Shown here: positions 6,986-14,350 of the stretch, piece after piece
Position numbering within the stretch: the stretch's first letter is position 1
Layout of the letters: each line of letters opens with the position of its first letter
DNA from: Chitinophagales bacterium
GTDB lineage: Bacteria > Bacteroidota > Bacteroidia > Chitinophagales > CAIOSU01
Assembly (NCBI GenBank): GCA_018401955.1
Contig: JAGYJT010000013.1
Span: 1-64,000, forward strand
Direction of reading: 5' to 3'
Length of the DNA stretch: 64,000 bases
Translations under genes and position numbers: made by a program
The notes under the pieces: model-generated
Database searches by the model: none
What the model was told of the DNA's origin: nothing
Seen by the model: the letters and a program-made list of their open reading frames with translations, nothing else

Positions 6986-8605
6986 ATGAAAATTACCTTT
7001 TTCAGCGTGCTTTTGTTAGCACCCTTTTTTCTTTTTGCACAACAGCATGACCGTTGCGCCAGCTATGATATCATTGAAAACTGGGAACAACAATACCCGG
7101 GCACAAGGCAAGCGCTTGACGAAGTGATACTGAATGCGCAAAAGTACAGCCAGCACCAAGGCAAACGCAGTGGTGCCCGCGCTGCTGATACTATTTACCG
7201 CATACCGGTGGTAGTGCACATTGTTTATACTAACGCTGCTGAAAACCTTGATGACTCGTTGGTGTACAGCCAAATTGAGGTTTTGAATAAAGCCTTCCGT
7301 AGGGATAATGCCGATAGCTCTGATACCCGTGCCGAGTTTAAGCCATTTGCCGGTGATGCAGGTATTGAGTTTTATTTGGCTGACCTAGACCCTAACGGGG
7401 TGCCAACAACGGGCATTACCCGCACGGTGGGTAATCCTCCGCCATTTTTTGGTTTCTCTCCGTTTGGCGATGAGGTAAAGAAAACTTCAGCAGGTGGTAT
7501 AGATGCTTGGCCTACTGATAGGTATTTGAATATTTGGGTTTGTAACTTATTTAATGGTTTAGGCGTGTTGGGTTATGCTTATCCGCCCGTTGGTAACCTT
7601 TCTAATTGGCCTGCTGGTGCCGCCCCGGCTGATACCGCGCTTCAAGGTGTGGTTGTATACCATGAAGTATTTGGATTTAGAAATCCATTGGCATTGGCTA
7701 GCCCGGCGTACAATATTGCTGCCGAAGGCAAAACTACCGTGCACGAAGTAGCCCACTACCTTGGTTTGCGCCATATATGGGGCGATGGACCGTGCAATGA
7801 GGATGACTTTGTGGCCGATACCCCAGAAGCTAGCGATAACTCACAACAGCAGTGCAACTGGACATTGAATCAATGTGCACCTACCTGTTCATTGCTTCCA
7901 GATTACCCTAACATGATTGAGAACTACATGGACTACAGTGCCGATTCGTGCATGAACATGTTTACTTATGGTCAAATTGCCATTATGCGCGGCGTATTGG
8001 CTACCTATCGCAGTCGCTTGCCCGAGATTACCTTTGGCACCATTAAGCCGTCAAGCGGTAATATTAATGGTAACACGTTTGTGGTGAATACTACCGACTC
8101 GTTGGTGGTTACTATTGACCTTACCCGTTGGCAAAACGGTACTGCTTATCCTTACACTTTTAGTACAGGTGACTCGTTGAATGGTAACGTGTCTGGAGTG
8201 TTTCAAGCGGGCAGCTGCCAGCAAGTAGTATTGTATCCTGGCGATTATTTGATTACCGCTTCGGGTGATACTTTGTTCTTTACTCCTGGTGATACCGTTA
8301 GCACTTTTGACGATGGTACGGTTCAAATTAGACCTTTTGTTCAAACTGTAGGTATCAACAATTTGCATGGTGCAAGCTTTAAGCTTTACCCTAACCCTGC
8401 AAACGGTTTAGTTTATATTAATACCAGCAATGGTGCCCAACTTACTACTGTTACCATGGTAAACTTGCTGGGCGAAGTAGTTGCTACCCAACTAGTAAAT
8501 AGCAACGCTACTACTGTTGATGTGAGCCACTTGGCCCCAGGTATTTACTTGGTGCAGGTTAACAGCACCGAGGGTATGCTAACGCAACGCTTGGTTGTAG
8601 AGTAA
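6986..8605 (+). CDS. Secreted M43-type (pappalysin/cytophagalysin) zinc metalloprotease with T9SS sorting domain
   Basis: A protein of 539 residues. A signal peptide ends at about residue 19 (FLFAQ). The catalytic site is TTVHEVAHYLGLRHIWGD at about residues 250-267, the HExxHxxGxxH motif of metzincins, followed by CNEDDFVADTP and a Met-turn segment ENYMDYSADSCMNMFT, both typical of family M43. Before it lies IPVVVHIVY, the usual first strand of the domain. The last 80 residues (FKLYPNPANGLVYI, LAPGIYLVQV) are a type A T9SS sorting domain, so the protein should cross the outer membrane and be anchored or released. It probably degrades external protein. A terminator follows. Confidence 0.9.
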   Translation: MKITFFSVLLLAPFFLFAQQHDRCASYDIIENWEQQYPGTRQALDEVILNAQKYSQHQGKRSGARAADTIYRIPVVVHIVYTNAAENLDDSLVYSQIEVLNKAFRRDNADSSDTRAEFKPFAGDAGIEFYLADLDPNGVPTTGITRTVGNPPPFFGFSPFGDEVKKTSAGGIDAWPTDRYLNIWVCNLFNGLGVLGYAYPPVGNLSNWPAGAAPADTALQGVVVYHEVFGFRNPLALASPAYNIAAEGKTTVHEVAHYLGLRHIWGDGPCNEDDFVADTPEASDNSQQQCNWTLNQCAPTCSLLPDYPNMIENYMDYSADSCMNMFTYGQIAIMRGVLATYRSRLPEITFGTIKPSSGNINGNTFVVNTTDSLVVTIDLTRWQNGTAYPYTFSTGDSLNGNVSGVFQAGSCQQVVLYPGDYLITASGDTLFFTPGDTVSTFDDGTVQIRPFVQTVGINNLHGASFKLYPNPANGLVYINTSNGAQLTTVTMVNLLGEVVATQLVNSNATTVDVSHLAPGIYLVQVNSTEGMLTQRLVVE

Positions 8606-8625
8606 GATATTTAAGCCATAATGAC

Positions 8626-8665
8626 AGAAACAGGTTTCGTATTTGCGGAACCTGTTTCTTTTTGT
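8626..8665 (+). terminator. Rho-independent terminator after the metalloprotease gene
   Basis: AGAAACAGGTT pairs with AACCTGTTTCT over a twelve-base loop, then a run of T. Confidence 0.88.
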
Positions 8666-8764
8666 CTAACATTTATGGGCTGGCACGGTTTGTGAAATTG
8701 CTGTTTCAAGAAACTTATTAGTTATTTTTTCGTTTAAAATAGTAGCAGAACTACTGGAGGCATT

Positions 8765-9175
8765 ATGCTAAAAGATATTGATTTTAAGAAAGTAACCGAC
8801 TTAGCCGTAGCCGTGGTGCCCGATGAAGAAGGCGCACCCACCGACCCTGAACAGTATAAGGTGTACCTCATTAACACGGGCACTGAGCCTATTACCAGCG
8901 TTATGGTAAGCTCACAAGGCTATGGTACCGTTGATGGTAAGGAAGTAAAAACCTCTGCCATTAGGCAGCTAATTGAGTTGATAGGTGGCCAGCAATTTGT
9001 GGCCGTTGAAATCATTACCGAAGAGTTGAAGCAAATTAACAACCAGTTTTGGGTTAGTTATTACCAAAAAGGGGAGCTTTTTGATAAAAAATATGTGTTT
9101 GTTACCGAGAGTATTCAAGAAGAGTTTTTTACCAGCATACCGCTTTTAGGTAAGAAAGGTGTGATGATACGCTGA
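8765..9175 (+). CDS. Conserved Bacteroidota protein of unknown function
   Basis: A protein of 136 residues, acidic at the start, with no signal peptide, membrane segment or cysteine. It has a beta-rich look: EQYKVYLINTGTEPITSVMV and FWVSYYQKGELFDKKYVFV suggest an immunoglobulin-like sandwich, ending in FFTSIPLLGKKGVMIR. I remember similar short proteins in this phylum, sometimes labelled as phenylalanyl-tRNA synthetase fragments, but nothing here resembles a synthetase domain. An RBS-like ggagg lies 5 bases before the ATG. It is followed by the pseudouridine synthase gene after a repeat. Function unknown. Confidence 0.75.
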   Translation: MLKDIDFKKVTDLAVAVVPDEEGAPTDPEQYKVYLINTGTEPITSVMVSSQGYGTVDGKEVKTSAIRQLIELIGGQQFVAVEIITEELKQINNQFWVSYYQKGELFDKKYVFVTESIQEEFFTSIPLLGKKGVMIR

Positions 9176-9207
9176 GGTTATCGGTGTATGGGTTATCAGT
9201 TAATTGG
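9176..9207 (+). repeat. Dispersed GGTTAT-type intergenic repeat, copy 2
   Basis: This 32-base segment matches 24103-24134 at 27 positions and begins one base after the stop region of the upstream gene. It overlaps no recognisable hairpin. Confidence 0.6.
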
Positions 9208-9280
9208 TGTGCAGTATAGCCATTTCTATAATTCTAACATTCTGTAAATACTGTTTCAGACAAGCACGCAACTAATTGCG

Positions 9281-9288
9281 TATTTTTG
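9281..9288 (+). promoter_or_regulatory. -7 box directly before the rluD-like start
   Basis: TATTTTTG matches TAnnTTTG and ends four bases before the ATG at 9293. A TTTC lies 23 bases upstream at the -33 position. The transcript would have almost no leader. Confidence 0.5.
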
Positions 9289-9292
9289 CATC

Positions 9293-10354
9293 ATGTTAGA
9301 AGACGAATCAGCGTTTGATGCCAGCGAAGAGCTGGAAGACGAAAAGGAAGAACTATACGAGCACACGGTAATAAAAGTTGATAGAGGTCAGCAACCCATC
9401 CGCATTGATAAATTCCTTACCAACAGAATGGAAGCGGTGAGCCGCAGCCGAATACAGAACGTTGCCGAGGCAGGTTTGCTTAAGGTAAACGGGGTGGCGG
9501 TAAAGGTTAACTACAAGATTAAGCCGCTGGATGAGATTACCGTACTGGTAACCAAACCATCGCACGAATACTCACTAGACCCTGAGAATATACCATTAAA
9601 CATTGTTTATGAAGATGACTCTATTGTAATCATCAACAAGCAAGTGGGCTTAGTGGTACACCCTGGCTCTGGTAATTATACGGGTACATTGGTAAATGCA
9701 TTGCTGTACCACTTCGGTAACAACTTGCCCGTAGGCCAAAACAGCGTTGAAATACGCCCAGGATTGGTGCACCGTATTGATAAGGATACTACCGGCCTAA
9801 TGATTATTGCCAAAGACGAGAAGGTAATGACTAGTTTGGCTAAACAGTTTTTTGAGCATACCATTAAGCGCCGCTATGTAGCTTTGGTGTGGGGCGACGT
9901 GGCAGAAGATGAAGGTACCATTAATGTAAACCTGGCACGTAACTTACGTTTCCGTAAAAAGATGGACGTTTTCCCGGATGGCGACCATGGCAAACATGCC
10001 ATTACGCACTATAAGGTGCTGGAGCGCTTAGGTTATGTAACCCTTGTGGAATGTATTTTAGAAACTGGTCGTACGCACCAGATACGTGTGCACATGATGT
10101 CTATAGGGCATCCGTTGTTTAACGACAGCACTTATGGTGGCGATCAGATACGAAAAGGCACCATCTATAGCAAATACAAGCAATTTGTAGATAATTGCTT
10201 TAAGTTGATGCCAAGGCAAGCGCTGCATGCAAAGGTACTGGGCTTTTATCACCCTGTATTGAAAAAAGAGATGTTGTTTGAAAGTCCGTTACCGGAAGAT
10301 TTTGAATCGGTGTTGGAGAAATGGCGCCATTATAACAAGTATAAGAAGGATTGA
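9293..10354 (+). CDS. rluD: RluA/RluD family 23S rRNA pseudouridine synthase
   Basis: A protein of 353 residues. An acidic N-terminal tail of about 30 residues precedes an S4 RNA-binding domain (IRIDKFLTNRMEAVSRSRIQ). The catalytic domain follows from about residue 100, with motif HRIDKDTTGLMIIAKD; the Asp of HRID, at about residue 163, is the catalytic nucleophile of this family. Later GRTHQIRVHM and HAKVLGFYHP are also family signatures. The enzyme isomerises uridines in helix 69 or elsewhere in 23S rRNA; the RluD assignment is by general resemblance and another RluA-type target is possible. In many Bacteroidota this gene sits beside the PASTA and ddl genes, here it is about 4 kb away from them. 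Confidence 0.88.
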   Translation: MLEDESAFDASEELEDEKEELYEHTVIKVDRGQQPIRIDKFLTNRMEAVSRSRIQNVAEAGLLKVNGVAVKVNYKIKPLDEITVLVTKPSHEYSLDPENIPLNIVYEDDSIVIINKQVGLVVHPGSGNYTGTLVNALLYHFGNNLPVGQNSVEIRPGLVHRIDKDTTGLMIIAKDEKVMTSLAKQFFEHTIKRRYVALVWGDVAEDEGTINVNLARNLRFRKKMDVFPDGDHGKHAITHYKVLERLGYVTLVECILETGRTHQIRVHMMSIGHPLFNDSTYGGDQIRKGTIYSKYKQFVDNCFKLMPRQALHAKVLGFYHPVLKKEMLFESPLPEDFESVLEKWRHYNKYKKD

Positions 10355-10400
10355 TTTTTTTGGGTTTGAAATGTTTTGCGCACCAACGTGGCAATATATC

Positions 10401-10424
10401 AATAGCGTCGGGCACCACCCGACG
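10401..10424. repeat. Dispersed hairpin repeat, copy 1
   Basis: aatagcgtcgggcacc is shared with 13273-13288, and both copies continue into a stem CGTCGGG/CCCGACG. Here the loop is CACCA. No T-run follows, so it is not an ordinary terminator; it resembles a REP-type element between genes. Confidence 0.75.
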
Positions 10425-10526
10425 TATGTATGCGAAATATGACAAAATGGCGCTTACTGTCAATATGAAGGTATCATTTACGCTTTGCACGAATTTTGAT
10501 GTACCCCAGTATATTGAGATTGAATT

Positions 10527-11483
10527 ATGGACTACAAAGACTATTACCAAACGCTTGGAGTGGAACGCGGTGCCTCAGCTGACGAGATAAAGAAAGCCTT
10601 TAGAAAGCAGGCCAAGAAGTTCCATCCTGATAAGAACCCAGGCAACGCACAGGCCGAGAAGAAATTCAAGGAGGTGAACGAGGCCTATGAAGCACTTAGC
10701 GACCCCAATAAGCGCCAAAAGTATGACCAGTTTGGCGAAAACTACAAGCAATACCAGCAAGGTGGTGGCGCTGGTGGTGCCGATGATTTTTTCCGCCAAT
10801 ACCAACAAGGTGGCGGTGGCGGTACATACTACCAAGGCGACTTTGGAGATATGTTTGGTGGGGCAGGCGGTGCTGCTGGTGGCGGCGGTTTTTCTGATTT
10901 TTTTCAAAACCTTTTTGGTGGTGCCGCTGGTGGCAGCAGGCAGTATGGCGGTGGTGGCCGCAGCAGGGCTCGCCAAGGGCAAGATTATAATGCTAAGTAC
11001 GAAGTTACCCTAGAAGATGCCTACACGGGCGTAGATACGGTTGTAAATGTGGGTGCTGAAAAGTTAAAACTTAAGCTAAAGCCAGGAGTACGCGATGGGC
11101 AAAAATTGCGCATTAAAGGTAAAGGCGGCCCTGGTATGGGCGGTGGCCCTAATGGCGATTTGTACCTTGAGGTAACAGTAAAGTCGCACAAGGTGTTTGA
11201 GCGCAAAGAAGATGACCTGTATCGCGATTTGCCTATCAGTGTATCAACGGCCGCTTTGGGCGGCAAGGTTACCGTGCCATTGCTGCAAGGCTCAATAAGT
11301 ATGACTGTAGCAGCGGGTACCAACAATGGCAAAGTGCTTCGCCTAAAAGGCAAAGGGATGCCCGCATATGGCAAAGATACCGCTGGCGATTTGTATTTAA
11401 CCGTTAGGCTGCAATTACCGGATGACCTTACCAAAGAGGAGTTGGCACTATTTGAGCAACTACGTAAGTTGAGGGAGGGTTGA
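10527..11483 (+). CDS. DnaJ-family co-chaperone, CbpA type
   Basis: A protein of 318 residues. Residues 1-70 are a J domain with the HPD motif ([11 protein letters not shown]) that stimulates DnaK. Residues about 75-150 are a Gly-rich linker with repeats of QYQQGGG and GGAGG. No CxxCxGxG zinc finger is present, so this is a type II (CbpA-like) protein rather than DnaJ proper. The C-terminal substrate-binding region starts near [11 protein letters not shown] and includes [18 protein letters not shown] and GDLYLTVRL. It would deliver unfolded proteins to DnaK or act on the nucleoid as CbpA does in E. coli. The gene stands alone after a repeat-containing gap. Confidence 0.93.
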   Translation: MDYKDYYQTLGVERGASADEIKKAFRKQAKKFHPDKNPGNAQAEKKFKEVNEAYEALSDPNKRQKYDQFGENYKQYQQGGGAGGADDFFRQYQQGGGGGTYYQGDFGDMFGGAGGAAGGGGFSDFFQNLFGGAAGGSRQYGGGGRSRARQGQDYNAKYEVTLEDAYTGVDTVVNVGAEKLKLKLKPGVRDGQKLRIKGKGGPGMGGGPNGDLYLEVTVKSHKVFERKEDDLYRDLPISVSTAALGGKVTVPLLQGSISMTVAAGTNNGKVLRLKGKGMPAYGKDTAGDLYLTVRLQLPDDLTKEELALFEQLRKLREG

Positions 11484-11489
11484 TTTTTA

Positions 11490-11578
11490 GTCCATGGTCG
11501 ATAGTCGATGGACCATGGATGACCATAATTTGAAGAAATATTTCATTAACAACTTCCATGGACCATGGACTATCGACT
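11490..11578. repeat. Palindromic CCATGG/GATAGTC repeat cluster
   Basis: agtccatggt at 11490 reappears inverted at 11562, and gtcgatagtc at 11498 reappears inverted at 11568; ccatgg occurs four times in this stretch. It fills the gap before the hydrolase gene and encodes meaningless ORF starts if read through. Confidence 0.7.
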
Positions 11579-11586
11579 TACTACCG

Positions 11587-12393
11587 ATGCAAAAAATGCT
11601 ATACTTTATTGCAGTTATTGTTATTGGCTACATTGCGGCCTGCTTGGTATTGTATTTCTTTCAAGAGAAGTTGATTTTTCACCCCTACACGCTTCCGCAG
11701 GATAGGGTATTCCATTTTGAGCAGCCGTTTGAGGAACATTTTGTAGATGCCGGCGACGGTGTAAAACTTCACGCCATCCATTTCCACCCATCAGGCGAAA
11801 GCAAGGGTATGGTGATATACTACCATGGCAATGGCGGCAGCATGGATAGGTGGGGCTTTGTGGCCCAAGATTTTACCGAACGTGGCTATGAAGTGTTTAT
11901 GACTGATTACCGTGGCTACGGCAAAAGCGGCGGCACCATACAAAGCGAAGCCCAGTTTATTAACGATGCCAATAAGCTTTACGAGTATGGCGTGGCATTA
12001 GCGCCCGGCAAGAAGGTAGTAGTGGTAGGAACCTCAATGGGTAGCGGTGTGGCGCCAGGTGTTGCGGTTAAGTATAACCCAGACATGTTGATTCTCAACA
12101 CACCTTACAATAGCCTAATAGATGTAACCAAGCACCATACCATGGGTATTTTGCCTATTGGTTGGATATTGAAATACCACCTTAAGAGCGAAGACTTGAT
12201 TGGGCAATACAATGGCCCTGTCTATATCATCCACGGCACTGCTGATGGCACGGTGCCTTACGCCTGTGCCGAGAAGCTGGCTAAGCGTAGCAACCCAGCC
12301 AATACAACTTTTATCACTGTGCCCGATGGTACCCACCAACTAGGCACCGACCCTGAGTATTATAAAATGCTGGATGAGGCGTTGGGGAAATAG
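11587..12393 (+). CDS. Alpha/beta hydrolase, membrane-anchored (BEM46/ABHD13-like)
   Basis: A protein of 268 residues from ATG at 11587; an upstream in-frame ATG at 11494 lies inside the palindromic repeat and is rejected. An N-terminal membrane helix (about residues 3-24) is followed by FQEKLIFHPY, usual in this family. The hydrolase core has YYHGNGGSMDRWG (oxyanion region), TDYRGYGKSGG, the nucleophile elbow GTSMGSG with Ser at about residue 145, a late Asp in HGTADGTVP and a His in PDGTHQLG. This gives a complete Ser-Asp-His triad. Substrate unknown; relatives are esterase- or thioesterase-like and face the cytoplasm or periplasm from the membrane. Confidence 0.85.
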   Translation: MQKMLYFIAVIVIGYIAACLVLYFFQEKLIFHPYTLPQDRVFHFEQPFEEHFVDAGDGVKLHAIHFHPSGESKGMVIYYHGNGGSMDRWGFVAQDFTERGYEVFMTDYRGYGKSGGTIQSEAQFINDANKLYEYGVALAPGKKVVVVGTSMGSGVAPGVAVKYNPDMLILNTPYNSLIDVTKHHTMGILPIGWILKYHLKSEDLIGQYNGPVYIIHGTADGTVPYACAEKLAKRSNPANTTFITVPDGTHQLGTDPEYYKMLDEALGK

Positions 12394-12396
12394 ATA

Positions 12397-12549
12397 TCAA
12401 CCACCAGTTTTTCTTACCATGTTTACCTTAGGCTTCATTTGGCCGCCTTTAGGTGGCTTAGCGGCATTAACGCCTTTAGTATTAGGGGTGCCAGGTTTTT
12501 TGCCACCTTTCTTGTTGGAGCCTTGCTGGTTTTGATTGGTAAGTGACAT
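12397..12549 (-). CDS. Small basic Lys/Gly/Pro-rich protein (50 residues)
   Basis: An open frame of 50 codons starts with ATG at 12549 and reads MSLTNQNQQGSNKKGGKKPG, then PNTKGVNAAKPPKGG and PKVNMVRKTGG. It is strongly basic and low in complexity, with no membrane segment. The regular codon composition, a proper ATG and its placement between two genes with only four bases to the neighbouring stop support it as real; I recall short Lys/Gly-rich proteins ending in a similar VRKTG motif in this phylum, but cannot verify that. It could bind RNA or DNA. Function unknown. Confidence 0.6.
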   Translation of the reverse strand: MSLTNQNQQGSNKKGGKKPGTPNTKGVNAAKPPKGGQMKPKVNMVRKTGG

Positions 12550-12718
12550 AGGTATGTTGTTTTAACTAAAGTTACGGTATTTTCTGTATTGATTTGTTCA
12601 AACGAACAATTGAGTGAGTTTATTCTTATTCCGAAGGCAATTTGACTCATTTTTTGAACTTAGTTAGCAGCGATGCGTTACTCATTACAGTAAATTTTAT
12701 AATCTCACTAAAGTTATC

Positions 12719-12740
12719 ACCCTGAGCGTAGTCGAAGGGC
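12719..12740 (+). repeat. GAGCGTAGTCGAA-type dispersed repeat
   Basis: accctgagcgtagtcgaagg resembles the elements at 31491-31511 and 31592-31615, which share gagcg/gcgtagtcgaa cores. CCCT and AGGG can pair across it. It sits 15 bases before the msrB start. Confidence 0.55.
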
Positions 12741-12754
12741 TGATTCAGACCACT

Positions 12755-13207
12755 ATGGAAACCAAGACCATCACCTGGAAAGACGTAATACATTATACCC
12801 AAGCGGGCAACCCCACACCACCTAAGCGCGTGGAGAAAACCGATGCTGAGTGGAAGGCCCAGCTTACCGACGAGCAATACTATGTAACCCGCCAACACGG
12901 CACCGAGCGCCCGGGCAGCGGCGAGTTTTGCTCTAAGTTTGAGCCGGGTTTGTATGCATGTGCTTGTTGCGGCACCACGTTGTTTGATAGTGGGCAAAAG
13001 TTTGAATCAGGTACCGGTTGGCCGAGCTTTACCCAGCCCGTGGAGGAGGATGTAATAAAATACATTGCCGACAAAAGTTTTGGTATGGTGCGCGTGGAAG
13101 TGCAGTGCAACGTATGCGATTGCCACTTGGGCCACGTTTTTCCTGATGGGCCCGCACCCACGGGTTTAAGGTATTGTGTTAATTCGCTGTCGTTGAGTAA
13201 GGTGTAG
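12755..13207 (+). CDS. msrB: Peptide-methionine (R)-S-oxide reductase MsrB
   Basis: A protein of 150 residues. The MsrB fold is plain: LTDEQYYVTRQHGTERPGSG at the start of the domain, two zinc Cys pairs (CACCG and CNVC), SGTGWPSF, and the catalytic Cys in LRYCVNSLSL at about residue 141. The enzyme reduces the R form of methionine sulfoxide in proteins, with thioredoxin as the usual electron donor; trxB is also in this window but far away. There is no signal peptide, so it is cytoplasmic. A family hairpin repeat follows the stop codon. Confidence 0.95.
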   Translation: METKTITWKDVIHYTQAGNPTPPKRVEKTDAEWKAQLTDEQYYVTRQHGTERPGSGEFCSKFEPGLYACACCGTTLFDSGQKFESGTGWPSFTQPVEEDVIKYIADKSFGMVRVEVQCNVCDCHLGHVFPDGPAPTGLRYCVNSLSLSKV

Positions 13208-13272
13208 TTTCGTTTTTTTATGAGGATTCTTACTTTATAATTTATACATACGCCCCAAATGGGCACAATATT

Positions 13273-13296
13273 AATAGCGTCGGGCACCGCCCGACG
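13273..13296. repeat. Dispersed hairpin repeat, copy 2
   Basis: Here the stem is CGTCGGGC/GCCCGACG with a three-base loop ACC, differing from the copy at 10401 by two loop-proximal bases that keep or lengthen the stem. It lies between the convergent msrB and MscS genes. No T-run follows. Confidence 0.78.
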
Positions 13297-13309
13297 TACG
13301 TTACGAAAG

Positions 13310-14206
13310 TCAATTCTGTCCTCCCTTATCCAATTTCACTGATAGTGAGCTACTGGCATCATACATCTTATGGTCTACCACAAAGTTTGGCAGGTTAAAC
13401 CCTTCACGCAGCAATATACTAGTCACCTCTCTTATAACCTTGCTGCGAACCGTTTCGGCAGTTTTATGCAGTTCGGGCTCTTCGGCTATTTCATAAGTGT
13501 TTACCCAAAACATTACTTTAACATCAATGGTAAAGTCGCCAAGCCCTTCAACTATCACATTAGGCTTAGGATTTTTTAGCACATCTGCCTCATCTTCCAA
13601 AAAGGCAAGGATATAGTTTCGTGCTCTTTTAATGTCAGTGCTAGTATCCAGCCCAATCATAAACTCTTGACGAATCAATCCATCGCGGGTAAAGTTGGTG
13701 AGTATGTTTTTTACAAAAATGGAGTTAGGGATAAAAATATCCCTACCGTCAGGCATGCGCATTAAGGTAGTACGGATGTCCATACGGGTTATAGTTCCTT
13801 TATAGTTTTGGATTTCAACGATATCGTTTATCCTAAAGGGCCTATTGATGGCCAGAATAAAGCCCGCTAAAAAATTTTCGGCAATATCTTTAAAAGCAAA
13901 ACCAATAACAATGGCCGATACGCCCGCGCCGGCAACCAAGCTACCCGCTACACCGCCAAAACCTAATACATACATGGCTGTAGCCAGTCCAATTAAGTAC
14001 AGAAAACCTTTGATGGCGAGGCCGGTAAAATTTACTACTATGCTATCGTCCCATTTGCGCTGAAACCGATTGGTGAATACGCGGGTAGTCAATCGGCCCA
14101 ATCCCCAAAAAATGAACAATACTACTATAGCTACCAATAATTTAGGTAGTAGGGCAACAAGTTCAAGTTTAAATTCGGTAAACTGGGCTACGAGTTCTTC
14201 TTTCAT
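13310..14206 (-). CDS. Small-conductance mechanosensitive channel, MscS family
   Basis: A protein of 298 residues starting MKEELVAQFTEFK. Three membrane segments lie at about residues 18-38, 65-85 and 88-115. The pore-lining third helix carries the Gly/Ala-rich run GGVAGSLVAGAGVSAIVIGFA, the family hallmark, followed by KDIAENFLAGFIL. The beta domain has RPFRINDIVEIQNYKGTI and MRMPDGRDIFIPNSIF, as in MscS/YggB. The channel opens under membrane tension and releases solutes during hypo-osmotic shock, in the inner membrane. It has no close partner gene on the same strand. Confidence 0.93.
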   Translation of the reverse strand: MKEELVAQFTEFKLELVALLPKLLVAIVVLFIFWGLGRLTTRVFTNRFQRKWDDSIVVNFTGLAIKGFLYLIGLATAMYVLGFGGVAGSLVAGAGVSAIVIGFAFKDIAENFLAGFILAINRPFRINDIVEIQNYKGTITRMDIRTTLMRMPDGRDIFIPNSIFVKNILTNFTRDGLIRQEFMIGLDTSTDIKRARNYILAFLEDEADVLKNPKPNVIVEGLGDFTIDVKVMFWVNTYEIAEEPELHKTAETVRSKVIREVTSILLREGFNLPNFVVDHKMYDASSSLSVKLDKGGQN

Positions 14207-14350
14207 GGTGTGGTATTAAAGATAACAATTTATGCACAACCAAATTGAATGCCACTGCCCACTGAATAGTGCACCTACGGATATGTATTGATACTATTCC
14301 ACCGTTGTTATGGTAATATATTTTAACCGAAAGTGTAAATTTACGCCCGT

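Noticed and set aside
10575-11013. Long open frames in other frames and on the opposite strand within the DnaJ gene
   Set aside because: They come from the Gly-rich linker, whose GGT/GGC codons leave other frames open; the J domain frame is clearly the coding one.
11494-11586. Upstream extension of the hydrolase with residues like WTMDD and FHGPWTID
   Set aside because: It is a translation of the palindromic CCATGG repeat; the membrane helix begins properly at the ATG at 11587.
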